The position numbers and the translations under genes were made by a program. Below are positions 21,600 through 32,000 of a stretch of 64,000 bases of DNA, piece by piece. Location of the stretch: contig JACCGJ010001611.1 of NCBI GenBank assembly GCA_013407085.1, forward strand, positions 91,725 to 155,724, read 5' to 3'. How positions within the stretch are numbered: the stretch's first letter is position 1; every line of letters begins with the position of its first letter. The stretch comes from Atriophallophorus winterbourni (Eukaryota > Platyhelminthes > Trematoda > Plagiorchiida > Microphallidae). The notes beneath the pieces are model-generated. The model ran no database searches and was not told where the DNA came from. It was given only the letters and a program-made list of their open reading frames with translations.

Positions 21600-22140
21600 G
21601 ATATTGGAATAATAAAAAAGTAATGAAAAACTGTACATTGGTAGTCTCTTGGTATTTGCGTGGCGTTAAGGAGAGTTTGGAAAAGGGCTTGTGTTATAAG
21701 CTGTATCCCAAGTCTACCCTAACTCCAAGGTTCTACGGCCTACCTAAAATACATAAAGAAGGCATTCACCGATATCTCCAGTACTTGCGAACATGTATAT
21801 GGAGCATTTCGAGAAAAAAGCCCTTAACAATGAAGGGCTCAAGCCAAAATTGTGGTGGCGCTATGTTAATGACACGTTTGTTATCATCAAGCGAGATCAG
21901 TTAGAGGCCTTCTTCAAATATTTAAATGAAATCCACACATGTATTACTGTCACAAAGGAAGTGGAATCCTGCACAGGCGAACTTCCATTTTTGGACTGTT
22001 TAGCACAAAATGTAGACGGGAAAATAAAACCTTCTGTCTAATGGAAACCTATCAATACAAATGCTGTACTACGATACACTTCCGCTCATCCAAGACAGGT
22101 CTTCAGTTCCACTGCTTGTTCCATTTTCCATAAGATGGAA
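21600..22140 (+). pseudogene. Penelope-like reverse transcriptase remnant
   Basis: Three short frames give LTPRFYGLPKIHK (a hallmark of Penelope RT), then KLWWRYVNDTFVII (the catalytic YVDD reads YVND, so the first Asp is lost) and CTGELPFLDCL. Sequence between the KIHK motif and the catalytic box is shortened. The polypeptide would not be active. Confidence 0.88.
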
Positions 22141-22436
22141 TATCTGTTCAGCGACGCAAGAAAACGAAAACAGGCGCACCGTGAAGCGAGCCAAAGGCTC
22201 ATAAACCACGGTTATCGAAAATGTTTTTTAAAACGCCAATTGAAGGTTAAATAACCCTCCGAAAATTTGGCGGGATACAGTCTGTATACCTTATGTAAAA
22301 TGCACATCTGAAGCGATACGTAGAATCTTGAACCAGGCGGCCATACGCGTAACTTATGAGGGAAAACTATCCGTTCAGTTCTGATGCACCTCAAGGATAA
22401 GACACCTTTATCTACCCTTACGAACAGCATCTAGAG

Positions 22437-22735
22437 AATCAACTGTAAAGACTGTTCGGGTGTTTACATAGGGCAGACTTCCAGGGAAATTCACACTAGA
22501 ATCGAAGAACTCCGAAAGCGTGTCCAGAGACAGTCACGGGGATGTGAGGGAATATCAATCCCTTATTCGTGATTCCGCCTTGGCGGAGCACGTTTTAGAT
22601 ATGGGCCACAGCGTCGATCTAGACAATGTGGTTTTATTGAGACTTGGTATAAAACCGTATAGCGAAGGCCTACATGCGGATGCGGGCACTGATGCGAAAG
22701 TAAATAGTTTTTATTCACCTTATACCTACTAGTTA
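22437..22735 (+). pseudogene. Penelope-like GIY-YIG endonuclease remnant
   Basis: NCKDCSGVYIGQTSREIHTR at 22441-22500 is the Cys-rich YIGQT core of the Penelope GIY-YIG nuclease, which nicks the target for priming. After a frameshift the next frame continues ALAEHVLDMGHSVDLDNV, the usual distal His motif, and ends at 22732. One frameshift separates the halves. Confidence 0.87.
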
Positions 22736-22752
22736 ATTAGATTTTTATTTTT

Positions 22753-23079
22753 CTTCAAAAATATCCTTAGCCCCGTTAATTACGTACTTTTACGCATGTG
22801 GGCAGTTGTGTCAACTGACCTTGACTTGTATTAGATTGATGTGGATACACACTGTGAGGAAAATGGACCACTGATCCTGGTCATTCCCACGAGACGTGAC
22901 ACACTGTAGGCGTATTGTAGTCTGTTTATCGGTAATGTAAAATAAGTAGTGGTGGGTTGACTACTACATAATCATGTTCCCTGTCCTGACTATCACCTTT
23001 GTTCTGACGAAACTTATGTGTCAGAAGTGAAACGTTACCCAAAAACTACTTTAACCGACTGCACTCAAATTTCCCTGCC
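22753..23079. repeat. Right inverted terminal repeat of Penelope-like element
   Basis: Inverted counterpart of 21191-21515. Inner marker TATCCTTAGCCCCGTTAA, outer marker GCACTCAAATTTCCCTGCC. Confidence 0.9.
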
Positions 23080-23689
23080 TGATGGACATCAGTTCTAGCT
23101 CCTCTCAGAAATGTAAGTGTTCGTTAGTTGGCGTTCATTTGAACTTGAGAAATGTTCATTGTTTTTCGTTCAGAGATGCAGTAATCAGAAAAGCTTTAGA
23201 TGAGAACAAAATATCATTTTCATGGTTCCCTTTGGACATTTAGTGATAAAGGCGCCCTTGAGTATTAAGCTTTTGAGCAATCCTGAAAAATTTTCGATTG
23301 CATGTAATGCGTTCTTTTCAACAGTCGTAGCAGCGATAGTCTTTGCGTACAATTTGACCTAAGTGAAAGTACTGCTACTTCACTTTAGATGAAGGATTGG
23401 AATCCGTTTGCTTTCTCAACCATAAAATGTTGTTACTTTTTAAAGTTTCGCACAATCACCAAGACATTATGAAGTGGAATCTTAACAGGAACAATCTTCG
23501 ACAAAAATATGCTGAGCATACCAGTGTCCCGTATTGAAGTCTCAGGAATGTTAATTACTTCGAATATTAGTCTCATTTGCTCAATATTGATGAGAACAGA
23601 TTTCAATGCTTGTTAATGACGGTCCCAAGCCCGTCTGAGAAAGGAGGAGGGTTGGGCTTAGGGCTAGCAACCCTATCCCGTAAAACCTA
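23080..23689. other. Intergenic, nothing recognised
   Basis: AT-rich with no convincing frame, RNA or repeat relationship seen. Confidence 0.5.
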
Positions 23690-23975
23690 CATTGCTACGG
23701 AAACAATGACAACAGATCCGTGGTTCGGTCATGTCTGCAGAATGGATCCCAGTTCGCATACGAAGGTAGCCATGCACTGGCATCCGCAAGGTAAACGAAA
23801 AAGTGGACGGCCCAAAGAAACTTGGCGCAGAACGTTGGAACGCGAACTACATGCACAAGGATTCACGGTGCAGACGGCAACGGAAGCAGCGACAGACCGG
23901 AACCACTGGCGTGAAGTTGTCTTCGCCTCCTGTGCCACCCGGCACGGAAAGGACTGAATGAATGAATAATGATCG
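23690..23975 (+). mobile_element. RTE-clade 3' fragment with short tandem tail
   Basis: An open frame ending at 23957 gives WFGHVCRMDPSSHTKVAMHW, GKRKSGRPKETWRRTLEREL and DRNHWREVVFA, the conserved C terminus of RTE-type ORF2. A GAATGAATGAATAATGA tail follows the stop, as expected for RTE 3' ends. The rest of the element is missing (5' truncation). Confidence 0.88.
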
Positions 23976-25269
23976 TGGTCATCGGCTATTAAGCGGTTTG
24001 TTCCCTAAAGACAGCCTGGAAACATAGTGTGGCAATCACAAACGTACTGAGCAAAAAACGTTTTGCATTGCTGAGTGTTTCTCTGCATTTTGCATAAAAG
24101 TTAAACGCTCGATTGGCTCGTCAGCCACTCAAAGTCCTGCGCAAACTGAACCGATTCATTTTATTTGGTATGTTGCTTCACCGGGAATTGATCACTTAAA
24201 CTTACATCAAAGGGCTATAAATATTCTTCTTTTCGCTGCTGTGAAAAATAATCAACAAAAGGTCCTATCGATCATGTCTGATTGACGAGCCTACAGAAAG
24301 GTCATTTAGTCGTCCACACCCTAAGAGTGCTGAGCATCATTAGGAAGACAACTTCATTGCGGCTTTCAGCGATATCGATGCATCCACAAGCGACATCAAC
24401 AATCGAGATATTCAATGGCGGAAATCTAGGCACAAAGGATGGATTGCACCAACTTAGTAAAGGCTTTTAGGTGTTTTTGTCCCATGTTCAACCCCCCCTA
24501 TAAGTGGCCCAACTGGCGTACCGTGAGCAGGTTGCTTCGCTTTATTCGATCAACATTACTGGCGAAAACCTTCAATAGCCAATTATCAAAACACTGCGGA
24601 AACAGTGCTCGTAAAATATTTGAGACCAAAGCATCACAATCTAAGGATGTGAATTATGAATAGAATTGCAGCCATACGTAAAGCAAAATAGACCAGATAG
24701 ACGTCCGAAAGTAAGCTTTGTTGCACAATGGCGATATTGCAGCTGGAATACAAAAATGGTGCTGCAAAGAGGTGAAACCCAGCAAATCTGATTTTTTCCA
24801 GCACGAAAGGGAAATTAATTGAAGTGAAATGGATTCAGCGAAAGAATTAACAGCGTTGGGTGCAGTTGCATATTGACAAAAATAATCGATCGGATTTTCC
24901 GGAACCAACTGGTCTGTAAAACAGGTTTTCGTCACATGATTCTGGGTGTGATATACATGCAGTGGCCGATTTTCAGTGTTTCAAAACCCATATTATCAGT
25001 TATTAAAAATTCAATTTAGCACTTAGCCAGCACCACGAGGTCTAACGAACACTATTACAAATTTAATACATTGTTACATTGAAAGCACCTTATAAAAACC
25101 CAAATTTTGAATCTGTTTCCAATCTTTCACAATAGCGCACATGATAGCTGATCATCGACAGCAGTAATTGGTTCGCTTTGAGACGGTGCATTCTGATTGG
25201 TGCGGGGCTCAGATGGCATGTATAACTAAAGATGTTAAAAACGCTTCGAGGGTATCCGTTCTCCGGTGA
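23976..25269. other. Intergenic, nothing recognised
   Basis: Several short open frames on both strands lack any recognisable motif and look like chance. Confidence 0.45.
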
Positions 25270-25404
25270 ACAAATATGCAGCACTTCCGTGCTACGCAGC
25301 TAACGCCGTGGTAAATTGATTTGCCACCGGTAGTAAGGTGCACGCTGAAATATACTGAAGTCTCACTGAAATCGCTATTTTTCTTCCCCTTATCTGTCTA
25401 GGGG
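25270..25404 (+). repeat. Rep-A 5' portion
   Basis: Begins near the GCAGCACTTCCGTGC motif and stops in CTTATCTGTCTAGG, exactly where the RTE leader begins. The matching 3' portion of Rep-A starts at 27698 directly after the RTE tail, so the RTE inserted into this Rep-A copy. Confidence 0.8.
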
Positions 25405-27697
25405 TTCCAAGGTTGTCACTGCCGGGGGTGGCAGTGGGGATGAGCTCCCACTGTCTATAAAATGCTCCAATAAGGCGTGCGTCTCAAACAGCCTCTGACA
25501 ACCAAAGCCCAGCTCCTGGCCTGCACGTGGCGGAACTGCTTCTACTGACGGGAGAAAGGGCGAAGGCGGGTGGCTGTGGCCTCGAAACCAGTTCGCTCCG
25601 GGCAGATGGAGCTCGTTAACCTGGGAGGGCAGTCCATCTGAGGGAAGGAAATCCCTGATTCCAAACCTCCGCTGCCTTGCGGCATACCCGATTGCAGGAA
25701 AGGCTTCGGGAGTGAACCCTGAGGAAAAATCCCCGCTGCCTTGCGGGAAGACTTTTGAGTAAAGGCTCCAGGTGGGGTCCCCTAAGCTAACCCCCTACTT
25801 CGGCCTTGGCAACCGGGTAGTATGTCGCCTACAACAAGAACCATGGAATCTACTTCAACCCCAACTTGCTGTCAAAATCACCTTCGCTACATTACATCAC
25901 ATGTCGATCCTTATATCCCACGCCTCTCATTACGCACAAGCAATGAATCTCGTCAAGATGCTCCTTCAAGCTCGCCAAACACAGAACAGCCAAGCCAGAG
26001 TGCTCACTTCTTGAAACTCCGTATGCCCTACAAGCTAGCTGCATTCAACGTCAGGACCTTAAGACAAGCAGGACAACAGGCTGGATTAGCTCGTACACTA
26101 GAAATGATCAGAGTAGACATCTGCTGTCTATCAGAAACGCGCTTACACGACTCTAGTGATGTGATAAACCTATGCTCACCGAATAATACCGGCGTCAAGT
26201 TCCGTTTGCGTGTATCTGGTGACGAAGAGGCCCAGGCAGCGGGACTTGCAGGAGTTGGTATTGCCCTGAGCTCACGCGCCGAGGCAGCATTGATTGACTG
26301 GTTACGTCAATAGCCGTTTGTGCGCCGTCCGACTTCGTGGCTCATGCAAAATCAGTCAACGCAGGCAGAACACTCGTGCACTTTTTGTCATCACAGCCTA
26401 CGCCCCCACTGACTGCAGTGCTGATTTAGCGAAAGACGAATTCTACCGAAGTCTAGACGAATTACTGCGTAAAGCACGAAAGTCGGATATTGTCATCCTG
26501 GCTGGCGATCTTAATGCCCGAGTTGGCCGCCTCTCACAAAGTGAACGACACCTCGGTGGTCCGTATGGTCTCGATTGCGTCCGATCGGACAACGGTGAAC
26601 GCCTGTTGAGTCTATGTGCTGAGCACCGCCTATTTCTCAGCAGCGTCAACTTCCGACATTCCAAACAACGGTCAGCAACATGGAGATCCCCCTCGACAGG
26701 ACTCTGGACACAAATTGATCACATTGCGATCAGTTATCGATGGCGTTCCAGTGTGCAAGACTGCAGATCATATTGGTCGACCTGCCTATCATCAGACCAC
26801 GCGTTAGTCTGTGCAAACTTAACTATGCGTTTCAGCGGATCGCGTAAGAAAAATATCACGAGGCTGGATACGCTTAAACTATTAGATAGATCAGTGGCAG
26901 AGAACTATCTAACGGCCCTATCTAATGCACTCTGACCCCATCCCGGTAATATTGAGGAGCATTGGGCTCAAATCCAAAGCGCAATGTATCATCCTGGCCT
27001 GAAAAGCTGTGGAACATCCAAGCTTGAAGGGCAGAGTGTACCAAGCCACCGTACGAGCAGTTCTACTGTATGGCTGCGAGACGTGGACGCTGCGACAAGC
27101 CGATAGTCAACGATTATCGACGTTTGATCATCGCTGCCTTCGGAGTATAGATCGTTTAAGCTGGCAACAGAAAGTCAAAAATGATGACGCCAGGAAGGCA
27201 GTTCTCGGCGATCGCTCTGTGCCACTCTCCGATCATATATTCATGTGCCAGCTGAGATGGCTGGGGCACGTTCTCCGTATGGATGAGCGACGCCTTCCTC
27301 GCCTAGCTCTTTTTGCTCTCGCTGGACCTGATTGGAAACGACGCCGTGGCGGACAAAGAAATACCTGACGGAAGACCCTCAAGCATCTAACAGCCCCACT
27401 AGCCATCGTGGGAACATCGCGCTTACCCGGGTGGGGTCCGAAGGACCTTGAAGATATGTGGCTGATAACACTCAGTGATGGTAAAAGAAAGGAACCAGTG
27501 GCGAGAATCCTGCCGTGCTTGTGTTCCCGTTTATCAGTGACCCTTCCCCTCCCTTATTCCAAAAAAAGATCAAAAACGGCATGTGTAAACCAACAGACAA
27601 AAAATCCCCCATTTTCTTTCTTTAATCATGTACCTTCTTCATGGTATACTTGTTGGCACATCGTCTGTAAAGACTTGTGTGATAATAATAATAATAA
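25405..27697 (+). mobile_element. RTE-type non-LTR element with internal RT deletion
   Basis: The GC-rich leader (25405-25860, source of Rep-B) is followed by AP endonuclease: FNVRTLRQAGQQAGLARTLE, DICCLSETRL, GVGIALSSRAEAALIDWL, a frameshift near 26300, then [34 protein letters not shown] and the catalytic LSSDHALVCANL (to 26935). The RT catalytic domain is absent. The next segment is the C-terminal part (27009-27368): [20 protein letters not shown] and [20 protein letters not shown], then PGWGPKDLEDMW after one stop. The 3' end is GTATACTTGTTGGCACATCG plus an (AAT)n tail. Loss of RT makes it dependent on other copies. Confidence 0.9.
26294..26935 (+). pseudogene. RTE AP endonuclease, C-terminal part
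   Basis: 213-codon frame with [14 protein letters not shown], an IDHIAIS segment and SSDHALV, the order of catalytic blocks in APE-type endonucleases. It joins the upstream frame (25822-26313) through a one-base frameshift overlap around 26294-26313. Confidence 0.85.
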
Positions 27698-27810
27698 TAT
27701 TTGTCTAGGCCTCGGCAACCTGACAGTATCTTAGCCCACGTGCAGTCTCCGACTGTGCGGCACTTTGCCTGGATCAGGCTTGTGATTTCATACATACATA
27801 CATACATCCG
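27698..27810 (+). repeat. Rep-A 3' portion
   Basis: Starts TTTGTCTAGGCCTCGGCAAC and ends in CATACATACATACATAC. It is the other half of the copy at 25270-25404, split by the RTE insertion. GTCTAGG appears on both sides of the RTE, a possible target-site duplication. Confidence 0.85.
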
Positions 27811-28991
27811 GGGTTCCCACGATGGATGGCTGAGAAGTACACATGCACGGTATCAACCGACAGATTTCCAATGACCTACAAAGCAAAACTGGAAGCAACA
27901 AAAAACCGAATGCAACCTTGCCTGGATAGTGTATATAAATGATGTACAAAACGGAGTTTTCGGGTCAACTTGGTGCTGCGAACGAGCATCGCATAGCAGC
28001 CCTAAGAAGCAATGAGCACTATTCATGCAATATCGACTATCCGTCAATCAATATTGACTGCGAACGCATAAAGTGATTACCATTTAGTGTATAGACATTT
28101 TTCATTCATCTATTCAGTCAATAGACGTGTTCAAGTACAGATGGGATAGCACAACAAACAACTTGGTATGGTTTTCAAAGGAAACGATACAATTCGCACA
28201 GAATCGTCCATTCGTTGTGGTCAAGAGTTTCGCTTTGACCTCACTACAATGCCTCAAAACGCCGTTCAGTGGCGGTCTTGCTGTGACCAGCTTCCAGCTG
28301 GTTGAATGGATTTGTAAACATGCCCAGTGGAAGTGTAAATCTTCTTACGTCACTTCATTGATGTTGTTGATGATGTCAAAGGTGTAGAGGCCTCAACGTT
28401 TTGACCAGTGGTTGTTTGCGGTGCCTGCGAGTTGCAACCATAACCAAACTTCCCCACAGCTATCAAACAGCACACAACCCATTCAGCGATAAATGATAAT
28501 TTCGTAAAATGTTAGACGGTTCAGAAACCCAAGCGGTTGAGAATGAAACAGACGGGCAAGGGTGTGTGTGTGTGCGTGCAACCACACATCGGAATCGAGA
28601 GATTCTCACATCACATGAAAAAGTCAGACATCACACTCGAAAATGGATAGAAAACAAAACGATAAAAGAAACCAAGTCAGCCAGACACGCTACACCACAC
28701 GAAACCGAGGGCGCGATTACACAACGAAGAGCCAGGCGAGAAAAAAACCACATTCGAGGAAAATAAACAGCAAGATAAGGAATACAAAAAGCAAGAAATA
28801 AATTAACATCTACTAGCTGTGTGTGTGGGGAGGGCGGGTGATGCGTTATCTGAATCGAGCAAGGGACAGCGCGGTGTTTAGCGGATAGAAAAATAGCCGG
28901 GATGTCCAACCTTGAGAGTGCAGAGAGACAGAGAGAGAGAAAGTGCTGCTCAACACCACCACAAAGCAATCGCGGATGGGGTCACATTGGC
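27811..28991. other. 3' flank of PPP1R12, probable 3' UTR in part
   Basis: Downstream of the PPP1R12 stop codon on the minus strand. It includes a (GT)n run at 28559-28577 and a GAGA-rich run near 28925. A segment at 28255-28350 resembles part of Rep-C. No poly(A) signal could be assigned with confidence and no other gene is visible. Confidence 0.4.
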
Positions 28992-29084
28992 TCAAGTCGG
29001 TTCGGACAGCTTGCTGATCACGTGGATCAGAGCCACGTTCTCGTTTCGCAATTTGGCAATCTCCTCCCGTAATTGTTCGTTTTC
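28992..29084 (-). CDS. PPP1R12A: PPP1R12 terminal exon
   Basis: Acceptor TTTTCCACAG. It encodes [20 protein letters not shown] and [10 protein letters not shown] then TGA at 28994-28992. Vertebrate MYPT1 ends DENGALIRVISKLSK, so the termini coincide within two residues. This leucine zipper mediates dimerisation and binding to PKG I in vertebrates. Confidence 0.95.
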   Translation of the reverse strand, partial: ENEQLREEIAKLRNENVALIHVISKLSEPT

Positions 29085-32000
29085 CTGTGGAAAAAAATAG
29101 AATGGATAAGCGATGACATCACGCTAACAAAACTCGAGACTGTTCGGAGGAGACCCGCAGTGTGGGATAGGGACGGTCACGTTTGTCAACCAAAAGCTTG
29201 TGAGTCGACAATCTGAGAATTCCTTGGATTTTCACTGTGGTACATGCATGAGAATAGTCTCAACGTTTAAAACAAAATGACTATGTTTTGCGTCTACTAA
29301 TCAGTACCAAGTCCTTCGAAATATTCACAACGGTCCATATTGGAAGCACTGGACTCGAGTTTCGCTCTTATTTGAGCTCATCAGCAGTGCATATCCTGTC
29401 TCGGGTCTGACTCGAACACAGGACCTTCACCATTGTAGTCTCATGCCTTACGGCCTGAGTTACCGACCCCCGTTTGACCGCTCGCGATTAAGTCTTCATG
29501 AATGTTTCTCCAGACTGGCTCATTTGAGTAGCGTCATATGCCCGACCAGTCGAGAAGGAGCCAGCAACAACTATTGTGGTCGTCCAACCGATCTGATCTC
29601 CTTGTCAGGTCTTCCCATCAGATACAGTGTAAACTAACACCGTTTAGATCTGATGGGCATTGTTGTTGTTTAAGGGTGTTTGGAGAGTTTGTTCATTATG
29701 TTTTGTGTCTTCTCGTCAGTACCAAGTCCTATTATGGGTGCGAGATACAATCATTGCAGGTAGTTCACTAACGGTAACTTATAGTAATGTTGACTATGTG
29801 ATATACCGACCGGGTATCGACCCTTTTTGCTTTGTGCGGTAAGCTCCAGAGGGTGACGTAGCCGGCTTCATTGATCTATCGCGCGCGCGTCAATTGGTGG
29901 CACCGTTACACAGTCCCAAGGCTGCTACATCTTGAATTACACTTGACAGCCAGCCTTCGCGCGAACCTCTTGATGGCATCACCGCCGCGAAATACCTCGG
30001 CCATTCGTTCACATCTAGCAACGAAGACGCAATAATTGAATCACGTCTCGCGTAAGACAGGACCCCCCACCACTAATGATACTCGCGTTCTTGCCACCGT
30101 GAGGGTGCCAAGGCGGTCATATGCACGGATGCGTAATCGTACAGTACTTCTGTGCTAAATTGATTGGCCACGGGTAGTGAGCAGCACGCTGAAATAGGCT
30201 GGGGTTTCACTACCATTTCCTGTTCTTTTTACTCCCCTCATATCTGTCTAGGCCTGGGCAACCTGACAGTATCTGAGCACACGTGCAGTCTCTGACTGTG
30301 CGGCACTTTGCCTGGATCAGACTTGTGCTTTCATGTCATGTCATGCATGGGTTGGCGAGATTTAAGACATCGATGAAGCTATCTGCAGAGAGCCAAAAGC
30401 ACCAAAATAAAGTAATTAAAGCGCACAGCAAGAATGTAGTCTACCAGACTTGGCGGTTTTGTAGGGTTTCCAGTTACACTCAAACATTGGATGGATTGTG
30501 AACCAAAATTGAATAGCATGAAGTTCGTGAGGTGACTAGGTTTGCTAGATCAAGAAAGCAAATAGTCCGTTAAAGCGAGAAACGAGAGCCAGGCACCAAT
30601 ACTCGCAGGATAGCAGGCAAGCAACCAAAAGCAACGCTAGGCCATACGAATCACACCAAACGCACACTCGATCCCATCACTAACAATATAATGAACACAG
30701 TATGCGGGACGTAGCTCAAATGGCAGAAGTTGTGCTGTTAGATGACTATCTCGTCGCCGCGGTTAAAGAAATGCGGTACCCATGCGGCCGTTCATGGATA
30801 GAATAGTTCTTCGGTTGCGCGTTTTTTAAAAATGCGCATAACCCAGATTACCACGGTGAAATAATGGGCTTGGTCGGAAAATAACAGCGACGCACTAACG
30901 ACCTCGCCACCGAAGGAATGATCATCGTGCCGTGCCAATGAACCAACATTGAAGCCTCATTGGGTTAAAAAGAAGGGGGAGAAATTACGTCACTGAAGCT
31001 GACCACGTCGTGTGTGGTGAGAAGCCAAAAAAACAAAACATCCGATTCAAACCTACGAGAAATAACAAGATTTCAGTTTGATGGAACAATAGACATCAAG
31101 CGTAGGGGTGGGGGGTTAAGCTGATTGGGTCACGTTTTACGGATGCCGGACTACTGACTTCTGAAACGAATTCTTTTTAAGATGCCACATCCTGATTAGC
31201 GTAAATCCCGTGATGACCCTTACTAGTAACCATTCCAAAGTCGGTGCAGACCGAATTCCGGGATGAAGTCAGATATCGCAGGATAGGGCCCCGAAACCGT
31301 GTTCAATGGTAGTGAGACTCCAGCCTGTTTCAGCATTTCTATTTTCTTTCTCATATCTGTCTAGGCCTGGACAACCTGCAGTATCTAAGCTCACTGTGTG
31401 GCACTTTGCATGGATCAGGCTTGTGCTTTCATACATACATACATACAATCGTGTTCAATGGCGGTCTTGCACTAAGCATCTTCTAAGAGTGTTTGCATGT
31501 TGTCAAGTGGAATGACGAGGAAAGCTTGTGATGATGCGTGACAGTGAAAGGCGCAAGGAAGCTGCAATGCAGATGTTGCTCTGCTCGTTCACGAAACTTG
31601 ATAGAATGCATGTTCCATTCGAGATGTAGGCATCTCAGCTTAATGGTTGTGCTTAATATTTCGGTGTAGTGCTGATGATGATGATGGAGGGATAGTATAC
31701 AGTGAAGTGTCAAGCGGTGCGAGAATTGAGGTGCAATGAAGACAAGAACAAGACAAGCGCAGAGGACTTACTTTGACTCGGTCCTCAAGGTATTTAAGAC
31801 GGTCTTGAAGCTGGTTATAGGGAAGGGGGTAGGGGAAAACAAATCAGATGAGCGGGGAGAAATGAGTAGGTGAAGCAAAATGCAATGATTGTGAGATCAT
31901 GCGAGAACATGCCATACGAATGCGATGAGTATACACATTTAGTTGAACACGTTACGCAGGAGCAGAGACGGGCAAATTGCAAGACAGTTAAGAACTGCAC

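Larger units (their letters stand above)
21191..23079 (+). mobile_element. Penelope-like element flanked by long inverted repeats
   Basis: A 1.9-kb unit with a reverse-transcriptase/GIY-YIG endonuclease remnant between two roughly 325-bp inverted repeats. Penelope-like elements are the retroelements that combine telomerase-related RT with GIY-YIG endonuclease and often carry terminal repeats in either orientation. The coding part is degenerate and lacks most of the N-terminal half. Confidence 0.88.

Noticed and set aside
25605..25815. Frames rich in [12 protein letters not shown] in GC-rich blocks (also at 35.6 and 44.4 kb)
   Set aside because: RTE leader/Rep-B sequence in repeated, frame-inconsistent copies.
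28509..28766. 85-codon plus-strand frame with a charged, Arg/Lys-rich C terminus
   Set aside because: It lies in the 3' flank of PPP1R12 on the opposite strand, over a GT repeat and purine-rich tracts; no family similarity.
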